DNA from: Aquatica leii
Taxonomy: Eukaryota; Arthropoda; Insecta; Coleoptera; Lampyridae
Direction: 5' to 3'
Length of the DNA: 64,000 nucleotides
Assembly (NCBI GenBank): GCA_035610365.1
Contig: CM069434.1
Coordinates: forward strand, 97,080,806-97,144,805
Of the stretch, positions 11,525 to 22,208 are shown one piece after another. Position 1 is the stretch's first letter. Each line of letters opens with the position of its first letter. Made by a program: the position numbers and the translations under genes. The notes beneath the pieces are model-generated. The model was not told where the DNA came from and searched no databases. It worked only from the letters and a program-made list of their open reading frames with translations.

Positions 11525-11750
11525 AATTGTAAGTTTCAATTAAACCAGTTAAGAATAATCATATATTTTAAGATAAAACAATAGTTTGAACAACATACAA
11601 AAATACTTGCATTTACATCGACAGACGATTTGGACGAAAACGAGATGATCTTACAAACGGACAACCTGCCCTATATATATGTTACACATGCCAACTTACA
11701 AAAGAAAACTCCCTAACAAAGAATAGTTTACACCAGTAATATTCACAACA
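11525..11750 (-). repeat. 5' LTR of the Copia element
   Basis: 226 bp, nearly identical to 7231-7447 apart from one substitution and a 9-bp indel. The primer-binding site follows it on the minus strand. Confidence 0.9.
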
Positions 11751-11756
11751 AGAAGA

Positions 11757-12035
11757 ATAACGTACCTACTCTAAAAGATTCTTTTAAAAACACTTCTATA
11801 GGAATACTATATTTAATTTAAAAAAGAAGTGCTTATAGCAGCCTTAGAATTGGCAGTTGATTGGAATCACTAAAGTATTAGAAATGTAGTATTCTAATGG
11901 CGTTCCCATATTGATTCTATAACAATGCATATAGAAGGAGAATAAAGTACCCTAAAAGATTCCTTTAAAATCACTCATATAGGCATTCTATATTGATATA
12001 AAAAATAAAGTGTTTATAGCAGCCTTGACAATGTA
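11757..12035. repeat. Two diverged tandem units of about 180 bp
   Basis: The segment from GAATAACGTACC near 11756 recurs from GAATAAAGTACC near 11940. Both share CTAAAAGATTC, CACT(T/C)(A/C)TATAGG, AAGTG(C/T)TTATAGCAGCCTT and a GGAG/GAAG lead-in. Part of a further unit may lie left of the Copia insertion at 7195-7230. Origin unknown. Confidence 0.55.
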
Positions 12036-13099
12036 TTGAAATTCAAGTATTACGACCAACATGATAACATTCTTTTACTGTTTTAGCACCTCTAATATCG
12101 GTTTAATCGTTCTTTATTCGAGATAAAGAAATATAATTTTTAATATCAGCAAAAATCGTTTGTACAAGTTGCTAAATAGTAATACCTAAACAAAAATAAC
12201 TTCCTGTAGAGATTAAACGCTCACATCTAAATTTTGTTGATAAAGATACGTATGCAATAAAAAACGTATGCATTCGCGTTTGATATTGTAAATGTAAATA
12301 AGATACTTTGATTTCTGAGAATTGTGACGAGATATGTACCGGCTACCGAGTTTGATTCACCAGAAACGCTTCTAAGTAAGTACATACTTATACGGTTACG
12401 GGTATATGCAGTTTTACGTTTACGAAAGGAAGACGACTTCGGGCTTGGTCTATATTTGTAAATGTGTTCTTTTTTTGTGCTGAATTAAAGAAGAAAACGC
12501 TATTAGAAGTTCTGCTGATTTAAGTAAAAGTAAGTACAAAAAGAAACAATTGATAACATATCTATTTTTGTACGCTCAGCTTATCCACGTTTTAGCGCTT
12601 TATTGTTATTGTTTATTTTTTACTTGGCATCCAGTTATTTTTTTAGAACAGGGGTGGCCAACCTGCGGACTTAAACTTAAAAGCATTGTAATAAAAAAAT
12701 TGTTTTATTCATAAAAAGAAACATATTTTGATATGAATCTAGTGAAAATGCATGACTGATAATAGATAATAAAAAATAATTAATCGCATAATTTTGTTAT
12801 AGAGTTAACCCAAAGTTGATTCAAAGGAGTTCCTATAGATGTTATTAATGAGAAGGTGTTCCAATGGCTACGTCATGGCAAAGCGAGATTAAAAAATGAA
12901 ATAATTAGGATGATGCAGCAAACTACAAATTCGCAAACCATTGATTAAAAATTATTATAGTTTAGACAAAAATACTGTACAAATTTCTTAATTAAAAATG
13001 ACTTAAAACTAATCATTTCATGCTTTTTGTGTTTCTTATTGTATGCTATTAAAACCCTGTAAAAGCATGCAAATCAATTACCTTTTAGTCGTTAACTTT
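12036..13099. other. Intergenic, no gene; hAT-like terminal motif at 12649
   Basis: AT-rich DNA without a convincing reading frame. CAGGGGTGGCCAACCTGCGG at 12649-12668 looks like the terminal repeat of a hAT-type element (compare CAGGGGT..GCAA ends). I could not find the opposite end or a target duplication, so this may be only a scrap. Confidence 0.35.
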
Positions 13100-13440
13100 G
13101 TCATGCTATTCTACAACATAGAAAAGTACTACATTGGCACTATTTTAAAGCATTCTAATGGAACGTGAAAACTTCTACCTTTGGCCTGCTTTTGTACGAC
13201 GTCTAATAGGACTCTATAAGCACTAACTGTACAGCATTCTACTGGAGTGTCAAAACCTATCTCTAAACATAAACCATTCTACTGCTACAGGAAGGCTTTC
13301 AGTAATATCAATACTGCCTCTATGCTTCTAAAAGCATTATTATGGAACCTATTTGGTTTTGTGGGTAGGCTTACTTGGTTTGTACACTATACAAGCAAAT
13401 ATTCTGATACACATACTGTGGCTAGAAAAAGTATCATGGG
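13100..13440. repeat. Short interspersed motif array (GCATTCTA-type)
   Basis: The motif (G/C)CATTCTA(A/C)TGG or a close variant recurs about every 60-70 bp here (near 13150, 13230, 13275), with CTATAAG/CTAAAA tracts between. Similar CATTCC/CATTCTA motifs occur near 7130-7200 and 11900. It may be an eroded satellite-like repeat. The open frame 13247-13456 lies in it and is probably chance. Confidence 0.35.
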
Positions 13441-13559
13441 ACAAACCCCTTTCTAATTCAATTTTTTCTAAATGGTTACCTATAAAAAATGATCTTTAAG
13501 AAGAAGAATTCTTTGTAACTGTCCTACTTAAACAGAGTTGCACGGATTTTTTTATGCTA

Positions 13560-15230
13560 GCACGATAATGGTGCATGTTTCTATCTGCGTACAATCAACG
13601 CGTATGGTCAAATACTTAGTCAACTTCTTTGCTCAAAGTCCAGGGTAGCACCCCTAAAACCAATTACTGTTTCACAACTGGAACTGATAGCCGCTTTAGA
13701 AGTGGTGCGATTGTTTTACAGTATTAAATGTGCTTTAAGATTAAAGTTGAATCAATGCTTCCTTTGGACTGATTTTTCAATTGTTCTTGGGTGGATTCGA
13801 CTTCCTCCACATAAACTAAAAATGTTTGTATGTAATAGGGTTGCCGAGATTCAAGAACTTATTGAAAACACTCTTTGGGGACACATCGCTACTAATGAGA
13901 ATCCAGCTGATCTACTTTCGCAAGGCATATCTCTTTCTAAGTTAAAAATTCCAATTCTTTGGTTATTCCACACTTTTGATCTATGGCCTATTTCAAGCAT
14001 AAATCTAGTAGAGTTACCCGATATCAAACCTAATATTTCTACTCTTGTAACTTGTGAAGTTGAAAAATTTTCTATTCAAAAGTTTTCTAGCCTATATGTA
14101 CTGCATACTGCATTTGTTTTAAAAACAATTGTACAAAACCTATTGCAGAAAGATATCTATAAACTTTAAGTTATGAAGAAATTGAAAATTCATTTCGTGT
14201 TTTACTTAAATTTTTGCAGATCTTGTATTTCTCTAAAGAAATTAAAACACTAACAAAGAAAAACGCTTAAACCAAAAAATAGATTGCTGTCTTTAAGTCC
14301 ATTTTTGGATGATCAAGGTATCTTACGTGTAGGAGGTCGTCTATTTAATTCCAAATATACTTTTGATAAAAAGCACCCCGTACTATTAAGTAGTAAAGAT
14401 CGTTTTACTAAACTCATATTAGAACACGAACATTTACGTCTTTTGCATGCGTGCCTTCAGCTTTTGTTAGCTACGGTTCCGAACAAGTTTTGGCCATTGT
14501 TAAGACAAAATTTAGCTAGACAAATCGCGCACAATTGTATTAAGTGCTTTCGCTATTTCCCCAGATTTATCAATCCCATGATGGAAAACCTGCCGCCTTC
14601 GCGTATTTGCCCTTCATTTTAATTTCTTTATACTGGGTTAGACTACGCTGGTCCAATAATGATACGCGATCGCAAAGCAAGATACTACAAAACTCATAAA
14701 ACTTACATATGTATTTTTGTTTGCTTTGCCACAAAGGCTGCACACTTGGAGCTTGTATCTGATTTGACGGTGAATAGTTTTATAATGTCGCTTAGAAGAT
14801 TTACTGCTCGTCGTGGCAAACCAGCCGACCTTTATTTCGATAACGTCAAAACTTTCATCGGTGCAAACAATGAATTGCATAGGTTACTTAAATCAATTCA
14901 AAATCATAATGAATTCATAAATAAACTAGAAAATAGTAAAATAAAATGGCACTTTATACCTCCTTACGCTCCACATCAAAATGGACTATGGGAGTCTTGC
15001 GTTAAATCAATTAAACGTCACTTGAGGCGTATTGTCGGTAATGCTTTATTTACCTTTGAAGAACTGTGCACGCTATTAACTCAGGTAGAAGCTGTGTTAA
15101 AGTCCAGACCGCTTTGCCCTCTTGTGCAAAAACTTCATCAGCATTTTTGGCAACGATGGTCGTCCGAAAACTTATCCGAGTTACGCCGTCAAAATTTTCG
15201 TGATTATAAATTATTAGTGGGTTTCTAGTT
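13560..15230 (+). mobile_element. BEL/Pao RNase H and integrase fragment (fossil)
   Basis: Translated segments give the BEL/Pao order: RTINAYGQIL.QLLCSKSRVAPLK near 13590; QLELIAALE; FLWTDFSIVLGWI near 13760; and ATNENPADLLSQG. Then come the integrase finger region (GILRVGGRL near 14320, NCIKCFR) and the integrase core (THKTYICIFVCFATKAAHLEL near 14690, RRFTARRGKP, DN, PPYAPHQNGLWE). The end reads QHFWQRWSSE. There are several breaks and the copy is old. It appears to be the 3' continuation of the fragments at 2554-3095 and 6720-7225. Confidence 0.85.
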
Positions 15231-15475
15231 AGACAATTGTTGGGAAATTTCTGCTTTGGTTTACTGCTTTAATTAGTTTGTTGTTTTGGATTTTAGTATG
15301 TTAACTACGTCTTCTTCAGATGAAGAACCGCTTATTTTTACTTTCTCAGACTCTAATTCAGAAATGAACTTTGCGAATTGGAACGTTTCTGGTAAAGATC
15401 CGTCTGTACTTATTAAGTTTTTTATTATATTGACGAGTTGTGTTTGTTTTGTGATGTCTTACAGTACCAAATTTT
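15214..15475 (+). repeat. Direct repeat, copy 1 (coding-like)
   Basis: About 260 bp starting TTAGTGGGTTTCTAG, repeated at 16733-16980 with roughly 15-20% difference. In this copy a frame from 15298 reads MLTTSSSDEEPLIFTFSDSN, then NFANWNVSGKDPSVLI. Serine and acidic residues are enriched and the frame is partly kept in copy 2, so the repeat may come from the start of a real gene. I do not recognise the family. Confidence 0.5.
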
Positions 15476-16732
15476 TCTATCAGCGTTTGAGGTTTTGTTT
15501 AACAATGTTCTTCTTGTTTTTAAGACAAATCAAAATTGTTATTTAAAAAGTGTTTCGGTAAGGTTTTCATTTCTAAATATTTACACTCATCAACGTTATA
15601 AATGGTTGTAGTACTTTTTTTGCTTATGTGAAAGTCTTTCTGGTGTAAGTGTTTATTTCTATTTTTGTAATTTAATTTGATTTTCTCGTAATTGTCATTA
15701 GAAATTTTGGATACCCACACGTATTCCATTAATGCCAAGATATTGACACCTGTTCGTACATAATGGAAAATATCTTATGATGACGTCACAATCTACGACG
15801 TAGTAAAAATAGTGTTGCACCTATATTAATTAAGGATATTAAAACTTTTGGTTAATTACTACAATTATATCCGTATTGAAAGACCCACTTACCGAAATAC
15901 CAAAATTAATTTGTACTTGACGTATTTGGTTTTTTTCTCATCGTACAAACTAAAAACAATTATGTGTGGTAACGTTATATGTACGTGATCCTTTATTTCA
16001 GCAAATTTTAGAAAATTTTGGGCAAGTTGCCGTTAGCTAACCGCATACTTAAAAAAGAAAAAAAACTACAAATTGTGAGTATTGTATTTCCAATTTTAAT
16101 TTTCTTTTACCTACGTTGTTATTCGTTTTCACGTACGACTGTACGTACGTACGATGTTCGTTATCACAATTAACAATAATTTTTTTTATGTAAAATTTTG
16201 ATCTGTGCTATTTCTTTCGCTTAATCATCAAAATATTAGATAACTGTGTTATATTGACCAATTCAAATTTATTCTTTTGAAATGCAAAATTTCAACAATT
16301 ATTATTTGTGATACTTACCTACGTATTAGCAATTTATTGCATCTATGTAATTCTACCTTGCTTTTCTTTTCTAACCTCGTTTTCTGTGATAAAGTAAATA
16401 TATTCGTTGATACAACCTGTGTTTTGTCATCTATTCACTTTCAGTCTTAGATAGATTTAAACGGTGTTTTCCATTCTAGTTTCCAACCGTTTTGGCGCTT
16501 TTTTAATTTACTTTATAATCAGCGCACTGAGATTTATAATCCGTTTGTTAAGTCATACAAAGCAATTAAGTAAGAGTAAATTATCGTAAAAAAAATTGAC
16601 GCCTAATTGTCAGGGTTCGATTTTGTGTGTGCAATTATAATTCGTAATAGGTTGCTTGTTTTTGCTGTTTTTTTTATTAGTAAGTTGGTTTGACTTGCTT
16701 TAGTTATGGAGTCATGCTTTTTTATTTATTTA
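15476..16732. other. Spacer between direct repeats, no gene recognised
   Basis: AT-rich sequence with no convincing open frame on either strand. A short CG-containing palindromic run (ACGTACGACTGTACGTACGT) lies near 16132-16151. Confidence 0.4.
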
Positions 16733-16980
16733 AGTTAGTGGGTTTCTAGTCAGACACGTGTTGGTAGATTTGTGCTTTAATTTATTGCTTTAATTAGTTT
16801 GCTGTTTTAGGTTTTAGTGTGTTAGCTGTGTCTTGTTCAGATGAATAACCACCACTTCTTACTTCTTTAAACTCTGATTCAGAAATGATCTTCGCGAATT
16901 GGAACGTTCTGGTAAAGATCCGTCTGTACTTATCGAGATTTTTATTCGTATTGAGGAGTTGTGTTTGTTTTGTGGTGTTT
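16733..16980 (+). repeat. Direct repeat, copy 2 (coding-like, decayed)
   Basis: It matches 15214-15475 from GTGGGTTTCTAG to TTTGTTTTGTG. In translation the conserved part gives FANWN followed by frame-disturbed remnants of GKDPSVLI and SCVCF, so this copy no longer reads through. The downstream phrase LPYKNV occurs twice (near 16983 and 17084), suggesting a further small duplication. Confidence 0.5.
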
Positions 16981-18149
16981 TGCCTTATAAAAATGTACTC
17001 GTGCTAGTTATTAGCCGAAGTGGCAAATAACTAATTCACCTCGTTTTTTGGTTTAAGATATGTATTAACTTACTTTTGTTTGACTTACCTTACAAAAATG
17101 TATATATAGAAGACATCTACGTCTACGGCCTTTTATCATCAGCTAAAAATATTATCAGCAAATTGTTCAGTTTGCCTAAAACCGGAAAACACCTGATTTC
17201 TAAAAAGCAAAGTTTTTATTTTCGTATTAAAATCGAATATCAGCGTTATTTAACAAAAAATGTATCTAAAAATTATTCTACATATTGCCTAAAGTGTTTA
17301 CTAGATAAGTTAAGATCAATATTGCTCATATTTAAAATGAGATATTTGTACAGTGATCGAAATTGTTCGTACGATATACAAAAACATTTTTTAACTACAC
17401 TATAGGCAACCAATTATATGATCACGTATTACTCATTTGAGTTGCGTTGCAGTTTCTAATTTAAAATGGCAGTTTCTTTTATCAATGAATAAAAATTTTA
17501 AAAAATCAACAACTTGAAGTGATATTTATTTGAAATTACGTTTAATTTTTTTTGTCACAAAGAAGTTTTTTTTACAGGATTTTAAGCTATGGAAAGCGGA
17601 ATGTTATAAAAACATGTTTCATCAACAATCAATGTTTTACAAGGAACTCTTTAATTTAGAAAAAGTGTTAACTTTAAGAATATACTTACACCTTTTAAAA
17701 AAAAACTGGATTATTTTCTGCCATGCAAAAAGCTTCTCAGCTATGCTAGTGTAGTTAAAAACATCCGAGACAATCACGGCTGCTAGTACCAATATTTCTA
17801 AAACAGATAAAAAAAATAGTTTTTAGATATTAAATCGTATATAAAAGAATAATTATTGATATCCTGAAAGATCTGAACTAGTTATTAAAGAAGTCAAAAA
17901 CGGTTGTGAGCTAGAACTTTACTTTAAAAAGAATTTGACGGTCATGTCATCTTTTGCAGCCTCTGGTTTACTTACACCATCTATATTAGATATTTTCTGA
18001 TAGCGACCATAATATTAATTCAGTGCCTAGTAAATGGGATATTTGGTAATACTTAGACTTTTTAACTCCGCCTGTGGAAGTGGCGAGTGGACTGAGTAGC
18101 TTAATACTTCCATTACCGGTTTTGGTTCTTGAACAAAGCTAGCACTCTA
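16981..18149. other. Unassigned AT-rich stretch with two weak open frames
   Basis: The frames at 17076-17405 (109 codons) and 17530-17754 (74 codons) are lysine-, leucine- and phenylalanine-rich, as expected of AT-rich DNA. They show no family motif. The first begins with the LPYKNV phrase that follows direct repeat copy 2, so it could be a decayed part of the same unknown element. I see nothing firm in the rest. Confidence 0.3.
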
Positions 18150-18815
18150 CCCAATGTAAAAAAATAGACATGCTTTAACAAATTCAAATTGACCTCGGAG
18201 CAGGACAAAAAATGCAAAAAATAGGACATAGTATGAGCAAATAATACGATTAGCTACATGAAATGTCAATTCATGGAACAATAAGAACCAAGAAATAATA
18301 AATAAATTAGAATACCATAATATACATATATGCAAAATAAGTAAAATAAAAGAAAAGAAAAAGGAACAGCAATGAAAAAGGCTCATGTAATTGTAGGCGT
18401 TCGTGGGTCCAATGCTTCCTTTTAAAACTTTTTCATCGTAGATGTTAAACTTGTATCGACAAAGAAACACACACTTGGGAGGTAGCATATGGCGCTGAGA
18501 ATACGACATGGAAATTACCTTTAATCCGAAAAAAGAATAGAGAAGACACTTACCTTGCGTTGAATAAATTAATTAAATATATATGTTCTTATTATACATT
18601 GTGTCACAACACGTGGATGTTTTAAGAAATCAATTTTAATTTACGCAGGCGTTTGTTATGTAGGTAACGACGTGAAAAGTAAAATGACGGCTTTTCATTT
18701 ACTCAGCCGGAAGGGACCAACAATGCTCAATAGATGGCGTCGAGAAATAGAAAAGTTACTTTAATTCAAACAATATACAGGGTAGTGCATTTTTAAATTT
18801 ATGCACGTAACAGAA
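18150..18815 (-). repeat. Third copy (partial) of the inverted-repeat family
   Basis: On the minus strand this stretch aligns with 3096-3480: TTACGTGCATAAATTT, ACCCTGTATATTG, TCTCGACGCCATCTAT, ACGCA(G/A)GGTAAGTG, GATTAAAGGTAATTT and GCCAT(G/A)TGCTACCT. It stands alone here without an opposite arm, which supports a repeat family with independent insertions. A 120-codon minus frame (18147-18509) begins inside it and is not preserved in the other copies. Confidence 0.6.
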
Positions 18816-18819
18816 TCCA

Positions 18820-19460
18820 AGAGAACCCATTGAATCAATCAATCTTATTATGAATAAAATTATAAACACGTTAAAGAACAATGAAAGCTACCGAATGGGT
18901 AACAAAAATGTCAACATGTTGTGTTACGCCGACGATGTAGTACTAGCTAAGACGGAAGACAATTTACAACGACAATTACATAAACGCCACCAAACAAGAA
19001 AAATCTACAAAATGGAAATATCGAAAACAAAGACCAAAGCAATGGTTATATAAAAAACTAGAAAAAAACAGTTATAGAACAAGTCTTAAGCTTTAATTAC
19101 CTAGGTGTTGAGAGTAGTATAAATTTGACGACGGAAGCAAGTACACAAACAATAAAAGCAGTTCAAGTAGCCGCTACTTTAAACATTACTATCTAGCAAC
19201 CGAAACATATATAAAACAATAATCCGTTCAATATTAACCTACGCTAACAAAACAAGAGCTGAAAGCAGAACTACTAAACAGAAAATGAGAACTACAGAGA
19301 TGCGAAAAAACCCGAAAGAATAGCATATATATGCAAAAACAACATACCATGCGGAAAGAGACCTCTACGACTCCCCGCAAAATAATGGAGCAAAAGCAGG
19401 GCTTCTTCATTAGTCGAATGAGGCCAGACTACAAGGAAAATCTCTAGTCATAGAAAGCAG
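18820..19460 (+). mobile_element. LINE reverse transcriptase fragment
   Basis: A frame from 18850 reads LCYADDVVLAKTEDNLQRQL, the Y-A-D-D catalytic box of a non-LTR retrotransposon. It is followed by FNYLGV, the usual downstream landmark, near 19095. Later segments (MRTTEMR.., RRICK-like remnants) resemble the C-terminal part of such elements. Both ends are missing and the frame is broken repeatedly. Confidence 0.65.
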
Positions 19461-19638
19461 AAGATTTAAACTTTTTTGTCTAACTATTTTTCGTCTAAAA
19501 TTTAAATCTTTTAGTGAACCGAGTTTGATTTTCATTTAAACAAAGTTAGATAATTTTTTATTTGCTTTTGATGATTTTTTTTTACTTGCACACAATTAGA
19601 GTTATATGTCAAACTTATGTTTTTTATAAATACACTAT

Positions 19639-19878
19639 TGTTGATTATGTGATTAATTTATTTGTGGACTGTATATTAAAGTACTTGTATTTTAATTATT
19701 ATATTTATTTGCTTATACGAGCTCTTACATCACTATTCTATACTTGGTTTTTCTTCTAATGCTTGAATGAATACATTTTAAAAAATCTTAAACTTAATCA
19801 TTGTCCCCACCCTTACTACTTAGGGTGACTGTGATTTACTATGAATCATTAGCAGCGGCGTATCTTTAAGATTTAACA
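19639..19878 (-). repeat. 3' LTR of BEL/Pao element
   Basis: 240 bp, plus-strand TGTTGATTATG to TTTAACA, near-identical to 28740-28978. Confidence 0.9.
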
Positions 19879-20049
19879 TATGCTGCCCGCCTTGAAATGA
19901 ATAATTTCAACATTTTTATTTTCATGTGATCTGATAGTATTGAGTGTAACCTATTTCTAATAATAATTACATAAAACTACTAAAATTCTAAGTCATTTCT
20001 ACCATTATTACTTGTTTAATAAAAAAATTTAAAAATGTTTTTTTTTATG

Positions 20050-22208
20050 TGTCTAGTGGTAACGCACAAATTTGTCTAACAGCACGTTTAATTACACTAT
20101 TTTGAGTTTTAATGGTAACCACCCTAAGAATACCATCTCTTCCTGGATGAAGTTCCGTCACTCTTCCCATTGTTCACTTAGTTGGGTAATCGTTGTCACT
20201 TTTCACTAACACTAGTGTTCCCACTTTAATTAAGTTTGCACTATTTTGCTTCCACTTTGTACGAACTTGCATCTCGGATACTACTTCTTTGTGCCATCGT
20301 TTCTAGAAGTGTTGACGTAATGATTCCATTAATTTAAATTTGTTTAACCGGTTAGTTGATATGTTAGTAATATTTGGTTCAGGTAGTGCCGTTAACGATT
20401 TTCCAATTAAAAAATGTGCTGGAGTTAATGCTGACATGTCCTCAGGGTCTGAGGATAAAGGACAAAGCGGTCGGGAATTTAAGATACCTTCAATTTGTGT
20501 TAAAACTGTGGTAAACTCTTCGAACGTTAGTTTTGATTCTCCTACTACCCTTTTTAAATAATATTTAGTTAATTTTATTCCGGCTTCCCAAATTCCTCCA
20601 AAATGAGGTGAGCGTGGAGGCTTAAAATGCCAATTTATGCTATTTTCCGCAAGGTAATTTGAAATTGTGTCATTTTTCGTTTTTAAAAATTCTGCTATTT
20701 CAATTAATTTATGATTTGCACCGATAAAATTTGATCCATTGTCTGAGTAAATGTTTACTGGTCGTCCTCGTCTAGCAATAAATCTTTTTAATGTTGCAAT
20801 AAATGCGTCAGAAGTTAACTCTGACACTAACTCAATATGTACTGCCTTTGTACACATGCAAACAAATAAACAAATGTAACCTTTGATAAATTTTGCATTT
20901 CTTAGTTTTCTGTCTTTTAGTAAAAAAGGAACTCCATAATCAACCCCTACGTTTTCAAAGGGCAAAAATGAATTTACTCTGACTGATGGCAAATTACCCA
21001 TAAGGTAAGAAGTATTAGTTGGTTGTGCTTTAAAACAAGTAATACAATTTTTTATTACCTTTTTTGAAGCACTGCGGCCAGATATTGGCCAAAATTTCTC
21101 TCGTATAGAGTATAATAATGTTTGCGCTCCACAATGCAGTAAAGCTTCATGCTCATTTTTTAAAATTAAATGTGTTAAATTATTATTGCGTGGTAAAATA
21201 ATTGGATGTTTCTTGTCATATGTACAATTAGATTCTTGTATCCTACCTCCTACTCTTATTAAATTATTCTTATCAAGAAACGGATTAAGAGATAGTATTT
21301 TACTTTTGTTATTCACGGTTTTATTATTACTCAGCTCCTTGTATTCTAACGACAAGCATTCTCTTTGAACGATACGTACTAAATATATTAATGCATTGTT
21401 CAATTCGGTTACAGTTAAAGAACCAAATTGTCTTTTTTCCCTTACAGTACTAGCATTTGTTCTAAACCTAAGAATGTAAGCTACAGTTCTTTGTAAACGT
21501 TTTAAATCTGAAAAGTTGTCAATTAACTCGACTTTGTTAATGTTTGTTACTGTATTTACTATAACACGTTATTCTAAATTTGGATTACTAATATTTTCTG
21601 GTTCTTGAAACTTCCATTCGTTTTTATTTTTTACTAACCAATGTGGACCATTCCACCAAAGACTAGAATTTACTAAAATATTGGAGCTAGTACCTCGTGA
21701 TAATAAGTCTGCAGGATTTTCTGAAGAAATAACATGATGCCATTCTGTACAATGACTTATCGATTGAATTTCACCCACACGATTACCAATAAAAGTTTTT
21801 CATTTACTTGGAGAACCGCGAATCCACGCTAACGTGATTGTCAAATCAGTCCAAAAATACCGCTGATCAAATGTAATTTTAATTGATGCTAAAACCTTTT
21901 TTATTAAGTTTGTTAACAATACTGCTGCGCACAATTCAAGTCGAGGTAACGTTATTTGCTTTACAGGCGCAACACGTGACTTAGCACACAATAATTGCGT
22001 GACAATTAAATTGTTATTCTGAACGCATCTAATGTAGATGCAACTACCATAAGCTTTCTCAGATGCATCCGCAAATCCATGAATTTCTATTTTAATATAA
22101 TTGGAAATGATTGCTTGTCGCGGTATGTTTAAACTATTTAACGAATAAAGACTGTCTTTAAATTTATTCCATTTGCAAAGTAGCGATTGAGGTACTGTTT
22201 TATCCCAT
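20050..22208 (-). mobile_element. BEL/Pao RNase H and integrase region (part of 19639-28978)
   Basis: Going downstream on the minus strand: RNase H with HGFADASEKAYGSCIYIR and CAKSRVAPVKQ near 21950-22090; TDLTITLAW; ENPADLLSRG near 21700; the integrase zinc-finger region (IRVGGR, ITCF); and the integrase core (YICLFVCMCTKAVHIELVSE near 20860, RRGRPVNIYSDNGSNF, PPRSPHFGGIWEAG). The C-terminal domain runs on toward 20050. Broken, with a few breaks. Confidence 0.85.

Larger units (their letters stand above)
7231..11750 (-). mobile_element. Ty1/Copia retrotransposon, looks whole
   Basis: The element lies on the minus strand between two LTRs (217 and 226 bp). As seen, they differ by one substitution and one 9-bp indel, so the insertion is recent. 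The 5-bp target duplication AGAAG is at 7226-7230 and 11751-11755. Just inside the 5' LTR, minus-strand GGTTATGGGCCCAGTC (near 11509-11524) matches the copia-type primer site for the internal half of initiator tRNA-Met. A purine tract AAGAGGAAG lies just inside the other LTR. A single 1321-codon polyprotein fills the interior. It sits in old BEL/Pao and repeat DNA. Confidence 0.95.

Noticed and set aside
18147-18509. 120-codon minus-strand frame
   Set aside because: It begins inside a repeat whose other copies do not keep the frame; aromatic-rich composition without a known motif.
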